Shown here piece by piece: positions 1 through 9,019 of a DNA stretch of 64,000 nt. The translations under genes were made by a program, and so were the position numbers. Each line of letters starts with the position of its first letter. Positions within the stretch are counted from its first letter, which is position 1. Under the pieces are notes generated by a model, which worked only from the letters and a program-made list of their open reading frames with translations, was not told the DNA's origin and made no database searches. Origin of the DNA: JAHOYW01 sp963664605 (GTDB lineage Bacteria; Verrucomicrobiota; Lentisphaeria; Victivallales; Victivallaceae). The DNA lies in contig OY761536.1 of assembly GCA_963664605.1 (NCBI GenBank), positions 3,410,001-3,474,000 of the forward strand, in the 5' to 3' direction.

Positions 1-3000
1 TAGCTCCAAGCTCTACCCTCTGCTGAGCGGGATTCAACAGAATCAAGGACTGACCGGAAATCTTTATTGAAGTTTCAGCTTTTCCGGGTTGTTTTCCACG
101 ATTCATAACGATAGCCGAAAAAGTAGCCGTATCGCCAGAGGTCAGGAAACGCGGCAGGATCAGGCGCACAAGATAATCCTTGCTGACAATCACTTCAGTT
201 TCCCCCTGCCCGACCGCGCATTTATCAGTCATAGCCCAGGCGCGAATTTTCCATGTAGTCAAATTATCCGGCAGAGGTACTGGAAGTTCAGCCATGCCGT
301 TTTTATCAGTTTTAAGCGCAACTTTCCATAATGCTGAATCAGCAAAATTTTTACGGACAACAACACTTTGCTGTGCGTTCGAAACTGGCGCGGAAGAATC
401 ATCTTTAATTTCAAAAGACAGGCTTTTGGTTTTCATCGCTCTACCGACAGCTAACATATTCTCTTTACCTCCCGCGGCTGTCGGAGCTGGTAAATTGCCG
501 AAAATCCCAAGTGGGCGCATCCACAACTCCCCTTTTTTGCGGAGTATATAAAAAGATTTATCCAAGCTTGTACGAAACCTTATGTGCCAGCTTCTGGTCC
601 ATTTCCAAAAGAAGGAATTTATTTCCGGGACATTGCTGCCGCCGCTTAAAATATCCAATGCCTTATCATAAACAGTCAGGACAATATCGCCGCTTACCGG
701 CTTGCCGTTCGCATCAGTTATTTTTACTTTCAGAGGACATTTCTCTCCCGGTTTATATTTATTCTCAGCAGTTTTTAAATCAATATTCAATATCTTCTTT
801 TCCGGCGGCACAATTATCTGTTTGGTCACGCTGTACATTCTGCCGTTTCGAACTGTCAAAGCCTCAATAAAAACGTTCGGCATATCTGAACGCCTGATAT
901 TAAGTTCACGGATAGCTGAACCGGACGACAGCTTCACCAGTTTGGCATTTTTAGGATTACCTGAACTTGCGGGCCTGACAAAGAGATAAACACTCCTGTT
1001 ATTTCCTTCACTGTTTATCATTATTGAAGCGGTATCACCCGGCTGATAAGTTTTTTTATCGGTTACTATTTCCAGAGGCATGCTGGTCATTTTCTCGGGT
1101 TCGGTAACACCTTTGCCGATAACCCTGATAACCAAATCATTGCTTACTGAATTGTTTTCCTTGTCAGTAAATTTTGTTCTCGCGATATAATGTCCCGGCG
1201 CCTTAATACGGAATTTTATTTCAGAATTCTCGCCTGACCAGTTTTTTATTTTATTTTCAACCGGAGATTTTTTGTCGTCATAAACAATCTTGAATAAGTC
1301 CATTACATATTTACCGGAGATTTTTTTATTATTCGGGCTTATAGCAGAAACACTGAAATTAATAATATCCCCGCTCTGATAAAATCCCCTGTCAGTTGAA
1401 CAATAAACATTAAACGGTTTAGCGGCAGCAATGACCGTACCCTGCCCCATTTCCGTATAACGTGAACTGTCGGTAACTTCCGCAGTAACCTTATATTCAG
1501 AATCCTCATCGTCAAACAACGCCTTAGCCAAAGCTGTATTAATTGTAAAACTTAACTGACCGTTCACATCGGTTCTGCCGGAATTTGCGGCAACCAGTTC
1601 AGTCGGATTAGTTCTGTGCCAGCCTATGTAACGGTAACAACCGCTAAATCCACAGGCATTCCGCCCGTAGAGCCAGTCCCAGTAAAACGGCATATAAAAC
1701 TTTGCTTTTGAGCTGCGGTAAACCTTGTATTTGACCTGCGCATTAACCACCGGAGCACCGAATAAGTATTCCGCCTTAATCGTTACCGGAATATCTTCAC
1801 CCAGCATCAGCGGTTTTTCCGGCACCGCTACCCTGACTTCATATTCCGGCTTACGGTATTCCTCGACCCGGAAATTTATATATCCACCCAACCCGTCCAG
1901 ATAAATCGTATAAGAGCCCAAATCAGCATCTTCGGGCAGTTTAAACGAAGAATTGAAAGAGCCGAAATTATCCAGCCTGAATTCCTTTTCCAGTAGTGTT
2001 TTGCGGGGCGAACGAACTATCATTTTAACTTTCCGTCCGGCAAAACTTCCAATAAAGTTGTCACTTTCATAACCGACTTCACGCAGCCAGTAATTAAAGT
2101 CAACAGTCTGTCCAGGCTTATAGACCGGACGGTCGGTAATAGCATAAATTCTACGGCGATTCCCCATTTTCTGCGAATGAAAGCGGCGGTCATAAAAACT
2201 GGAAAAACCCAAAACCCCGAAGTGTTTTTCAACTCCGGCTTCAACCATAGCCCTTCCAAATTTATTTAACTTGTCAGATTTAACAAAAACTGTTCCATCC
2301 GAACCTGTTTGAGTGAAAAATTCATTAAATGTATAAGCGTACTTTTCACCTGCTTTTTGGCGCTGGCTCTTATCCCGGATATATTCTGATTTAAAGCCGA
2401 AAAATTTCAGGCGGCAGAAGTCCAGAGGTTTCCCGGTCAAAGCATCGGTTGCGATATAAAGCTTACCCCCATTAGCATCGCGCTCGATTATCGCAGTATT
2501 AGTCAGCCAGACAATAATCCTGCTGGTATTACCGTTTTTAGCGCTGACTTCGAGCAAATATACTCCTGCATCTTTTACCGGAAGCTCAAGAGGAACAATC
2601 TTATCAAAATGCTGTTCCAGAGGTTTCAAGATTTTGTCCCATTCATAAACTTTCTTACCGAGGTAGCGTTCCCCCTCTTTGTTAAGCAGCCAGTTGCCGA
2701 CATTTTCCGCATTATATCCGAACTTGAACATTTCTTTGCGCTTTTCGGAATCTTTCAGATATTTTTTCATATCCTCAATAAAAGTCTCAATTTTTACTTC
2801 CGTGAGTTTGTATGATATCTCAGCAGTATTCCTGAATTTTAAATTAACAACCGGCTTGATTCCCGCCGGGAAAGTCCTGCTGCCAAGAACTTCCACCCAG
2901 TTTCCGGTAATCTGATTGAGTTCCTCAATATATGATTTTTTTGTTCCGGACGATGTAATCCTGATTAACTCCTTAAAAGCATTAACTGCCTTTTCGTATT

Positions 3001-4015
3001 GACGGCGATTTTTATAAATAGAGGCAAGCATACTTAGTGCCTGCTCAGCGTACTTACTGTCAATCAGTTCCTTATACATCTCAAGATAATTACAATCATC
3101 AGGCAGTTGTATTTTACGCACCCCGTTCGCCAGCTTGGCAATGCTTTCATCATCATGCAGAAGATGCAGGGCATACGGCCCGTTTTTGACGGATTGTATT
3201 TTTCTGCGCAAATTGTAACTGATTGTTTCTACGCTGAATTGCGACCTGAAAAAATTAGCTATTTTGAATTTTATTCCTGATTTTGAGTACTTGGATACTT
3301 TTTTATCATTTATTATCTGCTGCAGGGATTTCCGCCAGCGTTCTCCGTCATTAGCGGCGTCTTCCAGGCTCGCCGGCACATGATAAAAAACCGGTTTGCC
3401 ATCGGCCTCGACCGGAGCTCCATATGCATTGTATCTATAATGATAACTTTGTTTTTCATAATCAGGCAGTTTACTTAAATCAGTCAAGTATTGGAGTTTC
3501 CAAGCCTGGTCATAGCGCCTTCCCCACATTATTATATTGCTTAAGGTTTCATAGAAAACTTCGCCACGGCTGCTTTCCGGGATATTAAAGAGCAGACGCA
3601 AAGCCTCAACCCGGTCCCGCTCCATACACGAAACCCGCTGTCCGCCGCCCCGATGATAGCCTCTTACAAATTTTCCGGCAATGATATACCCGTAACCGGG
3701 GACCCGCATTTTTGATTTAGCTAACGCAATCGCCATTGAAGGGTCTTTCCCATATTTTTCAGCAAGCGAAGCAAAGAGGCTGTCGAATTTGTTTTCGAGC
3801 CGGGCTTTTCTTAAGCTCGCCACCGCGTTTGAATATATTTCAGAAGTGGCTTTATGTTCCAGGAGTATCTTCCTGTATAGAGCAAAAGCATCTTTACAAT
3901 TATTGTCACGTAATTCGTTATCGGCTTTTTCCACCAGCGCCCGCCAGTTCTCCGCCGCGAAACTTGAAAATAAAATACTCAGGGCAAGCGATAAGACAGC
4001 AAACAACTTTTTCAT
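1..4015 (-). CDS. Alpha-2-macroglobulin family protein, 3' end beyond window
   Basis: The reading frame is open from an ATG at 4015 to the left edge (1338 codons visible, no stop). The N-terminus is a Sec signal peptide (MKKLFAVLSLALSILFSSFAAE) split here as MKKLFAVL and a hydrophobic core ending SSFAAE. An N-terminal helical, TPR-like region is followed by many beta-rich macroglobulin-type segments. Near residues 1215-1290 it has the conserved A2M-domain pattern: VRKNFADSALW, then PDNLTTWKIRAWA and LPRFLTSGDTA. Bacterial A2M proteins are periplasmic and trap proteases through a thioester (CxEQ) lying further C-terminal. That part is outside the window, so whether a thioester is present cannot be told. 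Its gene starts divergently from the SanA-like gene across 186 bp. Confidence in the family is high; the exact domain count is not resolved. Confidence 0.88.
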   Translation of the reverse strand, partial: MKKLFAVLSLALSILFSSFAAENWRALVEKADNELRDNNCKDAFALYRKILLEHKATSEIYSNAVASLRKARLENKFDSLFASLAEKYGKDPSMAIALAKSKMRVPGYGYIIAGKFVRGYHRGGGQRVSCMERDRVEALRLLFNIPESSRGEVFYETLSNIIMWGRRYDQAWKLQYLTDLSKLPDYEKQSYHYRYNAYGAPVEADGKPVFYHVPASLEDAANDGERWRKSLQQIINDKKVSKYSKSGIKFKIANFFRSQFSVETISYNLRRKIQSVKNGPYALHLLHDDESIAKLANGVRKIQLPDDCNYLEMYKELIDSKYAEQALSMLASIYKNRRQYEKAVNAFKELIRITSSGTKKSYIEELNQITGNWVEVLGSRTFPAGIKPVVNLKFRNTAEISYKLTEVKIETFIEDMKKYLKDSEKRKEMFKFGYNAENVGNWLLNKEGERYLGKKVYEWDKILKPLEQHFDKIVPLELPVKDAGVYLLEVSAKNGNTSRIIVWLTNTAIIERDANGGKLYIATDALTGKPLDFCRLKFFGFKSEYIRDKSQRQKAGEKYAYTFNEFFTQTGSDGTVFVKSDKLNKFGRAMVEAGVEKHFGVLGFSSFYDRRFHSQKMGNRRRIYAITDRPVYKPGQTVDFNYWLREVGYESDNFIGSFAGRKVKMIVRSPRKTLLEKEFRLDNFGSFNSSFKLPEDADLGSYTIYLDGLGGYINFRVEEYRKPEYEVRVAVPEKPLMLGEDIPVTIKAEYLFGAPVVNAQVKYKVYRSSKAKFYMPFYWDWLYGRNACGFSGCYRYIGWHRTNPTELVAANSGRTDVNGQLSFTINTALAKALFDDEDSEYKVTAEVTDSSRYTEMGQGTVIAAAKPFNVYCSTDRGFYQSGDIINFSVSAISPNNKKISGKYVMDLFKIVYDDKKSPVENKIKNWSGENSEIKFRIKAPGHYIARTKFTDKENNSVSNDLVIRVIGKGVTEPEKMTSMPLEIVTDKKTYQPGDTASIMINSEGNNRSVYLFVRPASSGNPKNAKLVKLSSGSAIRELNIRRSDMPNVFIEALTVRNGRMYSVTKQIIVPPEKKILNIDLKTAENKYKPGEKCPLKVKITDANGKPVSGDIVLTVYDKALDILSGGSNVPEINSFFWKWTRSWHIRFRTSLDKSFYILRKKGELWMRPLGIFGNLPAPTAAGGKENMLAVGRAMKTKSLSFEIKDDSSAPVSNAQQSVVVRKNFADSALWKVALKTDKNGMAELPVPLPDNLTTWKIRAWAMTDKCAVGQGETEVIVSKDYLVRLILPRFLTSGDTATFSAIVMNRGKQPGKAETSIKISGQSLILLNPAQQRVELGA

Positions 4016-4201
4016 TTTGTATACCTCAATATAAAGATTCATACGTCAATATCATTACACAAAAATCACTTATTTATTAGAACTTTTCTCCATTTATTTA
4101 TAATTAAAATACACCATTATTATTTAAGACCAAATGTTTTTTGAAAAGATTAACAATTATACTATATTAAGGTACATGAATAAACATAAGGAACTGTAAC
4201 A

Positions 4202-4900
4202 TTGCCTGAAGAAGCTAAAGCCGCGACAGTAAAAAAAAATAAGCAGAAAAAAAAGAAAAGTCTCTTATTCAGGGTCACCCGCGATTTTATAATTGCCTTG
4301 GCCGCTTTGACCGCGATAATTACTTTCAGTAATATTGCCACTTACAACAGTTCTGAAAAATATCTTTATGAAGATGTTGACAAAGTCCCTTACAATGAAT
4401 ACGGCCTGCTCCTGGGTACTTCTAAAACTGTTCACGGCAGGGAAAATTTTTATTTTACTGACCGTATGAACGCCGCGGCGCTGCTTTATCATAAAGGTAA
4501 GATAAAATACATCATAGCAAGCGGTGCGTTCCGCAAAAAGCCGCTTTATGACGGCCCTTCCGATATGGTGCGCGCACTTGTCGCCCGCCGGGTTCCAGCC
4601 AACAGGATAATAAAAGACAATTGCGGTTACCGCACCCTTGATTCCATTTACCGGGCTCGTGATGTTTTTGACCTGAGCAAATTCACGGTTATTTCGCAAT
4701 ACACCCATATAGCCCGTGCAGTTTACATTGCCCGGCATCACGATATGGATATAATAGGATATGCGGCAGACAACGGCCGAGCTCCATATTTCACTATACG
4801 CGACAGACTGCGCGAATATTTCGCTAAGGTAAAAATGATGCTAGACTTATACATTTTGAATACAAAAGCAAGAGTTCCGTTAAAAAGAGAAGCTCAATAG
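4202..4900 (+). CDS. SanA/YdcF-like DUF218 membrane protein
   Basis: A 232-residue protein begins with a lysine-rich cytoplasmic stretch and one membrane segment (about residues 25-48, FIIALAALTAIITF). A DUF218 domain follows, with the family patterns GLLLGTSK near residue 70, NAAALLYHKGKIKYIIASG, and PANRIIKDNCGYRTLDSIYRA. It resembles E. coli SanA, which is linked to envelope barrier function; the biochemical activity of this family is not settled. The start is a TTG: the nearby upstream ATG at about 4156 runs quickly into a stop, and AAGGA precedes the TTG at an acceptable distance. It is first in a run of plus-strand genes. The family call is firm; the physiological role is inferred. Confidence 0.85.
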   Translation: MPEEAKAATVKKNKQKKKKSLLFRVTRDFIIALAALTAIITFSNIATYNSSEKYLYEDVDKVPYNEYGLLLGTSKTVHGRENFYFTDRMNAAALLYHKGKIKYIIASGAFRKKPLYDGPSDMVRALVARRVPANRIIKDNCGYRTLDSIYRARDVFDLSKFTVISQYTHIARAVYIARHHDMDIIGYAADNGRAPYFTIRDRLREYFAKVKMMLDLYILNTKARVPLKREAQ

Positions 4901-4935
4901 AATATGAATAAATTTAATAAAAACCTTAACCTAAA

Positions 4936-4969
4936 ATCGCTATCGCCATCGTAATCGCTATCGTAATCG
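4936..4969 (+). repeat. Hexamer-like ATCG repeat, left arm of inverted repeat
   Basis: The segment consists of tandem six-base units of the form ATCGNN (ATCGCT ATCGCC ATCGTA ATCGCT ATCGTA). Its last 16 bases, ATCGCTATCGTAATCG (4954-4969), are the exact reverse complement of 5157-5172, inside the end of the following small reading frame. The two arms enclose the truncated four-helix-bundle gene and could fold into one stem-loop about 219 bases long. Similar complementary ends are a known property of intervening sequences in bacterial 23S rRNA, whose encoded proteins belong to this family. Confidence 0.75.
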
Positions 4970-4983
4970 AAAAGGGAAATATC

Positions 4984-5196
4984 ATGTTTGGACATGAAAG
5001 ACTGGATGTTTACAAAATATCATTACAATATGTCAAATGGGTTTATGATATCGAAGAACGTTTGACGGGCAAACATCGTCATGCAAAAGATCAGATGCTG
5101 ACTAAATTAAGTCAAAAAGGTTATTCCGTACATGAAGACGATATAGATTACGACAACGATTACGATAGCGATGGCGAGGTTATGGAAGCACTATGA
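4984..5196 (+). pseudogene. Truncated four-helix-bundle protein (23S rRNA intervening-sequence protein family)
   Basis: The 70-residue frame starts like the S23/four-helix-bundle family (FGHERLDVYKISLQYVKWVY, then IEERLTGKHRHAKDQ). That family usually has about 115-125 residues, with a second conserved block around an N-I-A-E-G motif. Here this block is missing: after KDQ at residue 37 the sequence passes within about 15 residues to an acidic tail (DYDNDYDSDGE) that is itself encoded by the right-hand repeat arm (5157-5172). This looks like an internally deleted, probably non-functional copy. Its stop overlaps the mnmE start (ATGA at 5193-5196), so it may still act as a leader that couples translation into mnmE. 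A functional minimal protein cannot be excluded. Confidence 0.65.
5157..5172 (+). repeat. Right arm of inverted repeat around the four-helix-bundle remnant
   Basis: CGATTACGATAGCGAT is the exact reverse complement of 4954-4969; the spacing between the arms is 187 bases. The arm lies inside the reading frame and encodes part of its Asp/Tyr-rich tail. Together the arms define the limits of a small element inserted just before mnmE. Confidence 0.75.
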
Positions 5197-6551
5197 ATAC
5201 AGAAGATACAATTTGCGCTATTTGCACGGGAGTAGGCGGCGCTATTTCAATAATTCGCATAGCAGGCCCGTCCGCCCTCAAAACCGGACAGAAAATCTGG
5301 CGTGGACAAGCTGAGCTCAATCAGGAAAACTCCCGCAGAATGCTGCTTGGAAAAATAATTCTGCAGGATGGAAAAATCGGGGATTCAGCGCTGGCGGTCT
5401 ATATGCCCGGCCCCAACAGCTACACCGGAGATGATGTCGTTGAACTGCATTGTCACGGCGGAACGCTGGCCACTCGTCAGGCTTTGGACACAGCCCTGCA
5501 AGCCGGGGCTCGCGCTGCAGAAGCTGGAGAGTTTACTTTTCGTGCCTTTGTCAACGGTAAGATGGACCTGACACAAGCGGAAGCGGTCTGCGACTTGATA
5601 ACCGCGCACAGTGATATGGCATTACATTTAGCGGAACGTCAGATTCAAGGCAGATTATCTGCAACTATCGAAAAACTTCGGGAACAATTAATCGACATTT
5701 TAGCGGAATGCGAATCCCGCATGGATTTTGCCGATGAAGACCTCGACTGGACAGATGCATCTGTATTTATCGCACAAGTGGCTGAAATCACCGCAGGAAT
5801 AGCTAAATTACTGGAAAGCGGACGCGAAGGCATTGTCCTGCGCAACGGCATACGGGTAGTCCTGGCGGGCAAACCTAACAGCGGAAAATCAAGCCTGCTG
5901 AATTTGTTACTGGGCTTTGACCGGGCAATAGTTACACAAGTTGCCGGAACCACCCGCGATACCCTTGAGGAAAGCGCGAATCTGCGCGGCATTCCGGTTA
6001 CTTTGATCGACACCGCCGGAATCCGCGAGGCAACGGATATGATCGAAGGCATCGGCATTGACCGCAGCCATCAATCTATCAAACAAGCGCAGGTGGTATT
6101 CTGGCTTCTCGACGCCTCCGCCGCTGACCTGGAAGCTGAAATTAATGAAATGAACGCCCATACGGTTGAAAAAGAAAACCTGATAGCGATCTGGAACAAA
6201 GCGGATTTGGCTGTAAATAGAGCGTTGCCGGAACTGCATTGCCCGTCTGTAAAGATTTCAGTCTTGCGGTCTTCCGGCATAGATAAACTGCTGAATTTAT
6301 TTGAAAAAGCGGTATGGGAATTTCCACACAGCGAAGAACCGGAAATAGCGGTCAATGCCCGGCATGCCGGACTTTTATCTGAAGCTGTCGAGGTACTACC
6401 CGACGCGGTAAGGGATCTGGGCCATAATGACTGGGAACTGGCAGCGGTGCATTTGCGTTCAGCGATAAGCTCTCTCGCCTCAATTACCGGTGAAGAAAGT
6501 GACCCGGACATTCTGGATAATATTTTCAGCCGTTTCTGCATAGGAAAATAA
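5193..6551 (+). CDS. mnmE: tRNA uridine-5-carboxymethylaminomethyl modification GTPase MnmE
   Basis: MnmE works with MnmG to modify U34 of certain tRNAs, using tetrahydrofolate chemistry and GTP hydrolysis. The 452-residue protein has the usual order: folate-binding N-domain (1-118), helical domain, inserted G domain (about 218-375) and helical C-domain. G-domain motifs are visible: P-loop GKPNSGKS (226-233), GTTRDT (252-257), DTAG (273-276) and NKAD (335-338). It ends in the diagnostic FCIGK with the catalytic cysteine. The ATG overlaps the stop of the upstream remnant gene, suggesting translational coupling. Length and motifs are typical of the family. Confidence 0.98.
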   Translation: MNTEDTICAICTGVGGAISIIRIAGPSALKTGQKIWRGQAELNQENSRRMLLGKIILQDGKIGDSALAVYMPGPNSYTGDDVVELHCHGGTLATRQALDTALQAGARAAEAGEFTFRAFVNGKMDLTQAEAVCDLITAHSDMALHLAERQIQGRLSATIEKLREQLIDILAECESRMDFADEDLDWTDASVFIAQVAEITAGIAKLLESGREGIVLRNGIRVVLAGKPNSGKSSLLNLLLGFDRAIVTQVAGTTRDTLEESANLRGIPVTLIDTAGIREATDMIEGIGIDRSHQSIKQAQVVFWLLDASAADLEAEINEMNAHTVEKENLIAIWNKADLAVNRALPELHCPSVKISVLRSSGIDKLLNLFEKAVWEFPHSEEPEIAVNARHAGLLSEAVEVLPDAVRDLGHNDWELAAVHLRSAISSLASITGEESDPDILDNIFSRFCIGK

Positions 6552-6575
6552 AATAACAAGATTTAAAGGATTTAA

Positions 6576-7259
6576 ATGAACTTTAAAAGAATTTCCTCTT
6601 TTTTCTCTTCTATTTTTTCTAAGAAATCTCCACAAACTATTGTTTTTCTAGGTGACAGTCAAACCACACAGGGAGGGCTGGGTGGAAAATATACCGACCA
6701 CCTCAAACGATTAATGCCTGATCATTTTATAATAAACAAGGGTATAAGCGGCGACACCCTAGAAGGCGGAAGAAAAAGGTTTGAAAATGACGTACTCAAA
6801 CTGCATCCGGACATTGTCGTAATACAACTGGGAGCCAACGATTACTGGAAAATGGAAAGACCGGTAGATGAACTGAAAAATGACCTTGAAACCATGGTTA
6901 AACAAGCTTCAGATAATAATATAAAAGTTTTAATAGCCAGTTGCTTTGAAAAGGATAAAGACAGAGAAACGCTGGAGAAACGAAGCGGGAAAACAGCTAT
7001 TGAAAAGCAAAGGGCAAAATACGCATTGGCAATAGGAGAAATGGAAGCAGAGGTCGTCAAAAAATATAATTGTTTTTATATTCCTAATATACAGGAAGAT
7101 ATAAAACCAAACACTCAAAATGAGTTTTGGATAGACAGCAATCATCCCAATACTTTGGGGAATGAAATCGTCGCTAAAAGAATCTTAATAGAACTAAAAA
7201 AAATTATCCGGAAACAAATAAAGCTTTTTCCTTTTTTTATAAGCTGGATATTGCAATAG
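6576..7259 (+). CDS. SGNH/GDSL-family hydrolase
   Basis: A 227-residue member of the SGNH hydrolase superfamily, which contains esterases, lipases and acyl-thioesterases. Block I is VFLGDSQT (Ser nucleophile near residue 28), block II GISGDT, block III GANDYW and block V DSNHPN (Asp/His). No clear signal peptide is present, so it is probably cytoplasmic or bound to the membrane through its basic, hydrophobic N-terminus. The start ATG follows AAAGGA at good spacing. It lies 24 bp after mnmE and before thyX, giving no substrate clue. The superfamily is sure; the substrate is unknown. Confidence 0.85.
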   Translation: MNFKRISSFFSSIFSKKSPQTIVFLGDSQTTQGGLGGKYTDHLKRLMPDHFIINKGISGDTLEGGRKRFENDVLKLHPDIVVIQLGANDYWKMERPVDELKNDLETMVKQASDNNIKVLIASCFEKDKDRETLEKRSGKTAIEKQRAKYALAIGEMEAEVVKKYNCFYIPNIQEDIKPNTQNEFWIDSNHPNTLGNEIVAKRILIELKKIIRKQIKLFPFFISWILQ

Positions 7260-7322
7260 TGATAAATGATATTACTTTACAGTAATAATTTTTAATATTA
7301 ACTATAAATTCAGAGGAACAAG

Positions 7323-8018
7323 ATGAAACATTTGAACATTCCACCGGTAAACCACGTACCGGTTCTGGGCGGTCAAGGCTGGGTCGGACTTATTGACAAT
7401 CTCGGCGATGAGACCACTATAGTCAATGCCGCACGCGTTTCTTTCGGGAAAATCAAGGAAGAAATGGATGAACGTGATATAACTCTGCTTGAATACCTGA
7501 TCGAAAACCGTCACACAAGCCCGCTTGAACATCTGGTTTTCACTTTCAGTATCCACTGTCCTCTGTTTGTGCGCGGTCAATGGCATCGTCACCGCACCTG
7601 GAGTTATAATGAAATATCACGCCGCTACACCGAAGTGGATATGGAATTCTATACTCCGACAAAGCTGCGTGCGCAAGCAAAAATAGACCGTCAGGCATCT
7701 GTTGACAATGCCGATTTGGATAACGACACATTACGCAAAATGATCTCAGACCATAATCAGGCCTCTTTCAAACTTTTCGAAGAATTATTAGCAAAAGGCG
7801 TCTGTCGCGAACAGGCTCGCGGAGTGCTCCCTCAAAATATGATGGTTACGTTCTGGGGAACCGTTAATCTCGGCAATCTTCTGCATTTCCTTGAACTGCG
7901 AGACAGCGAACACGCTCAATGGGAAATCCGCGAATACGCTATCGCCATCAAAAAACTAATCAAACCCTACATACCAAACGTCGCAAAATATTTCGAGAAG
8001 AAAGGCCAAGCCTGGTAG
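7323..8018 (+). CDS. thyX: Flavin-dependent thymidylate synthase ThyX
   Basis: ThyX makes dTMP from dUMP using methylenetetrahydrofolate, FAD and NADPH. The 231-residue protein carries the ThyX signature RHRx7S at residues 89-99 (RHRTWSYNEIS), the upstream block SPLEHLVFTF, and the C-terminal LPQNM and NLLHFLELR segments that bind FAD and dUMP. Its presence suggests ThyX rather than ThyA supplies thymidylate here, though the rest of the genome is unseen. A purine-rich GAGGAACAAG precedes the ATG. Confidence 0.97.
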   Translation: MKHLNIPPVNHVPVLGGQGWVGLIDNLGDETTIVNAARVSFGKIKEEMDERDITLLEYLIENRHTSPLEHLVFTFSIHCPLFVRGQWHRHRTWSYNEISRRYTEVDMEFYTPTKLRAQAKIDRQASVDNADLDNDTLRKMISDHNQASFKLFEELLAKGVCREQARGVLPQNMMVTFWGTVNLGNLLHFLELRDSEHAQWEIREYAIAIKKLIKPYIPNVAKYFEKKGQAW

Positions 8019-8020
8019 AC

Positions 8021-8041
8021 GTGAGCCGTTAGCCGTGGAAC
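8021..8041 (+). repeat. Heptameric microrepeat between thyX and pdxA
   Basis: Three imperfect seven-base units follow the thyX stop: GTGAGCC GTTAGCC GTGGAAC. Comparable seven-base tandem units occur upstream of other genes in this window (12111, 18849, 33239, 46037). The units are short and imperfect, so this instance alone would be weak. Confidence 0.45.
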
Positions 8042-8068
8042 AAAAGTGCCTGACAACGAGAAGATATT

Positions 8069-9019
8069 ATGAGGAAAATACGTATAGCCTTGACCATGGG
8101 CGATCCTGCTGGTATTGGTCCTGAGATTGTGGTAAAAGCTGCCGTTAATGAAGAACTGCGTTCTTTGGCGGATATGATTATATACGGCAGCGAAGATGTG
8201 ATAAACCAGGCGGTGAAACATTTTGCGCCTCATGCCAGGCTTGATATAGTGGACACATCTGATCTGCAGTTCTGCGAAGTTCCAACCGGAGAAGTTGACG
8301 GCGCCTGCGGGCTAGCGGCTCATGACGCGGTAATCATAGCAACCCGTGACGCCCTTATGGGAACTGTCGACGCAATCGTGACCGCACCTATGAATAAAGC
8401 TTCTGTTAACTCGGCAGGCATACCTTTTACCGGACATACTGAATTAATCGCCGAACTCTGCAAGTGTCATCATTTCGCAATGATGCAGTCAGCAGATGAT
8501 CTGCGGGTGGCATTTGTTACCACCCATATTCCGCTCAGTGAAGTTGCTGATGCTGTTACTGAACATCGAATCATAGAAGTAGCTCAACTACTGGAAAAAG
8601 CCGTTAAGTCCGAAGGGATAAAACATCCGAAGCTCGCTGCCGCCGCGCTCAACCCACACGCGGGGGAAAACGGCTATATGGGAAGGTGCGACGAAGAAGT
8701 CGTCAAACCGGCTCTGGAAAAACTACGTTCCAACGGAATGTTCATTGATGGCCCTTTCCCGCCGGATACGCTTTTTATTGAAAGTACACGCAAACAGTAT
8801 GACGGTATTTTATCAATGTACCACGACCAGGGGCATATTCCCTTTAAAATGCTGGCTTTTGACCGTGGAGTAAATTCCACTTTGGGATTGCCGATAATCC
8901 GCACCAGCGTCGATCATGGAACAGCTTTTGAAATAGCATGGCGGGGGATCGCGGATACCGGCAGTTTATTCGCAGCGATAAAACTGGCAGTAACCCGCGC
9001 ATCAAACAGGAAAAGATGA
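8069..9019 (+). CDS. pdxA: 4-hydroxythreonine-4-phosphate dehydrogenase PdxA
   Basis: PdxA oxidises 4-phosphohydroxy-L-threonine with NAD in the DXP-dependent vitamin B6 pathway. The 316-residue protein starts with the family hallmark MGDPAGIGPEIV. It has the central TAPMNKASV and GHTE block (metal-binding His), NPHAGENGYMG, and the metal-binding C-terminal MYHDQGHIPFK with the family's ending GTAFEIAWRGIAD. Some PdxA paralogues act in other pathways (PdxA2), but nothing nearby suggests this. The stop overlaps the next gene's ATG (ATGA at 9016-9019). Confidence 0.95.
   Translation: MRKIRIALTMGDPAGIGPEIVVKAAVNEELRSLADMIIYGSEDVINQAVKHFAPHARLDIVDTSDLQFCEVPTGEVDGACGLAAHDAVIIATRDALMGTVDAIVTAPMNKASVNSAGIPFTGHTELIAELCKCHHFAMMQSADDLRVAFVTTHIPLSEVADAVTEHRIIEVAQLLEKAVKSEGIKHPKLAAAALNPHAGENGYMGRCDEEVVKPALEKLRSNGMFIDGPFPPDTLFIESTRKQYDGILSMYHDQGHIPFKMLAFDRGVNSTLGLPIIRTSVDHGTAFEIAWRGIADTGSLFAAIKLAVTRASNRKR

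Noticed and set aside
4954..5172. Diversity-generating retroelement, suggested by the four-helix-bundle (Avd-like) match
   Set aside because: No reverse transcriptase gene, template repeat or variable repeat is found nearby.
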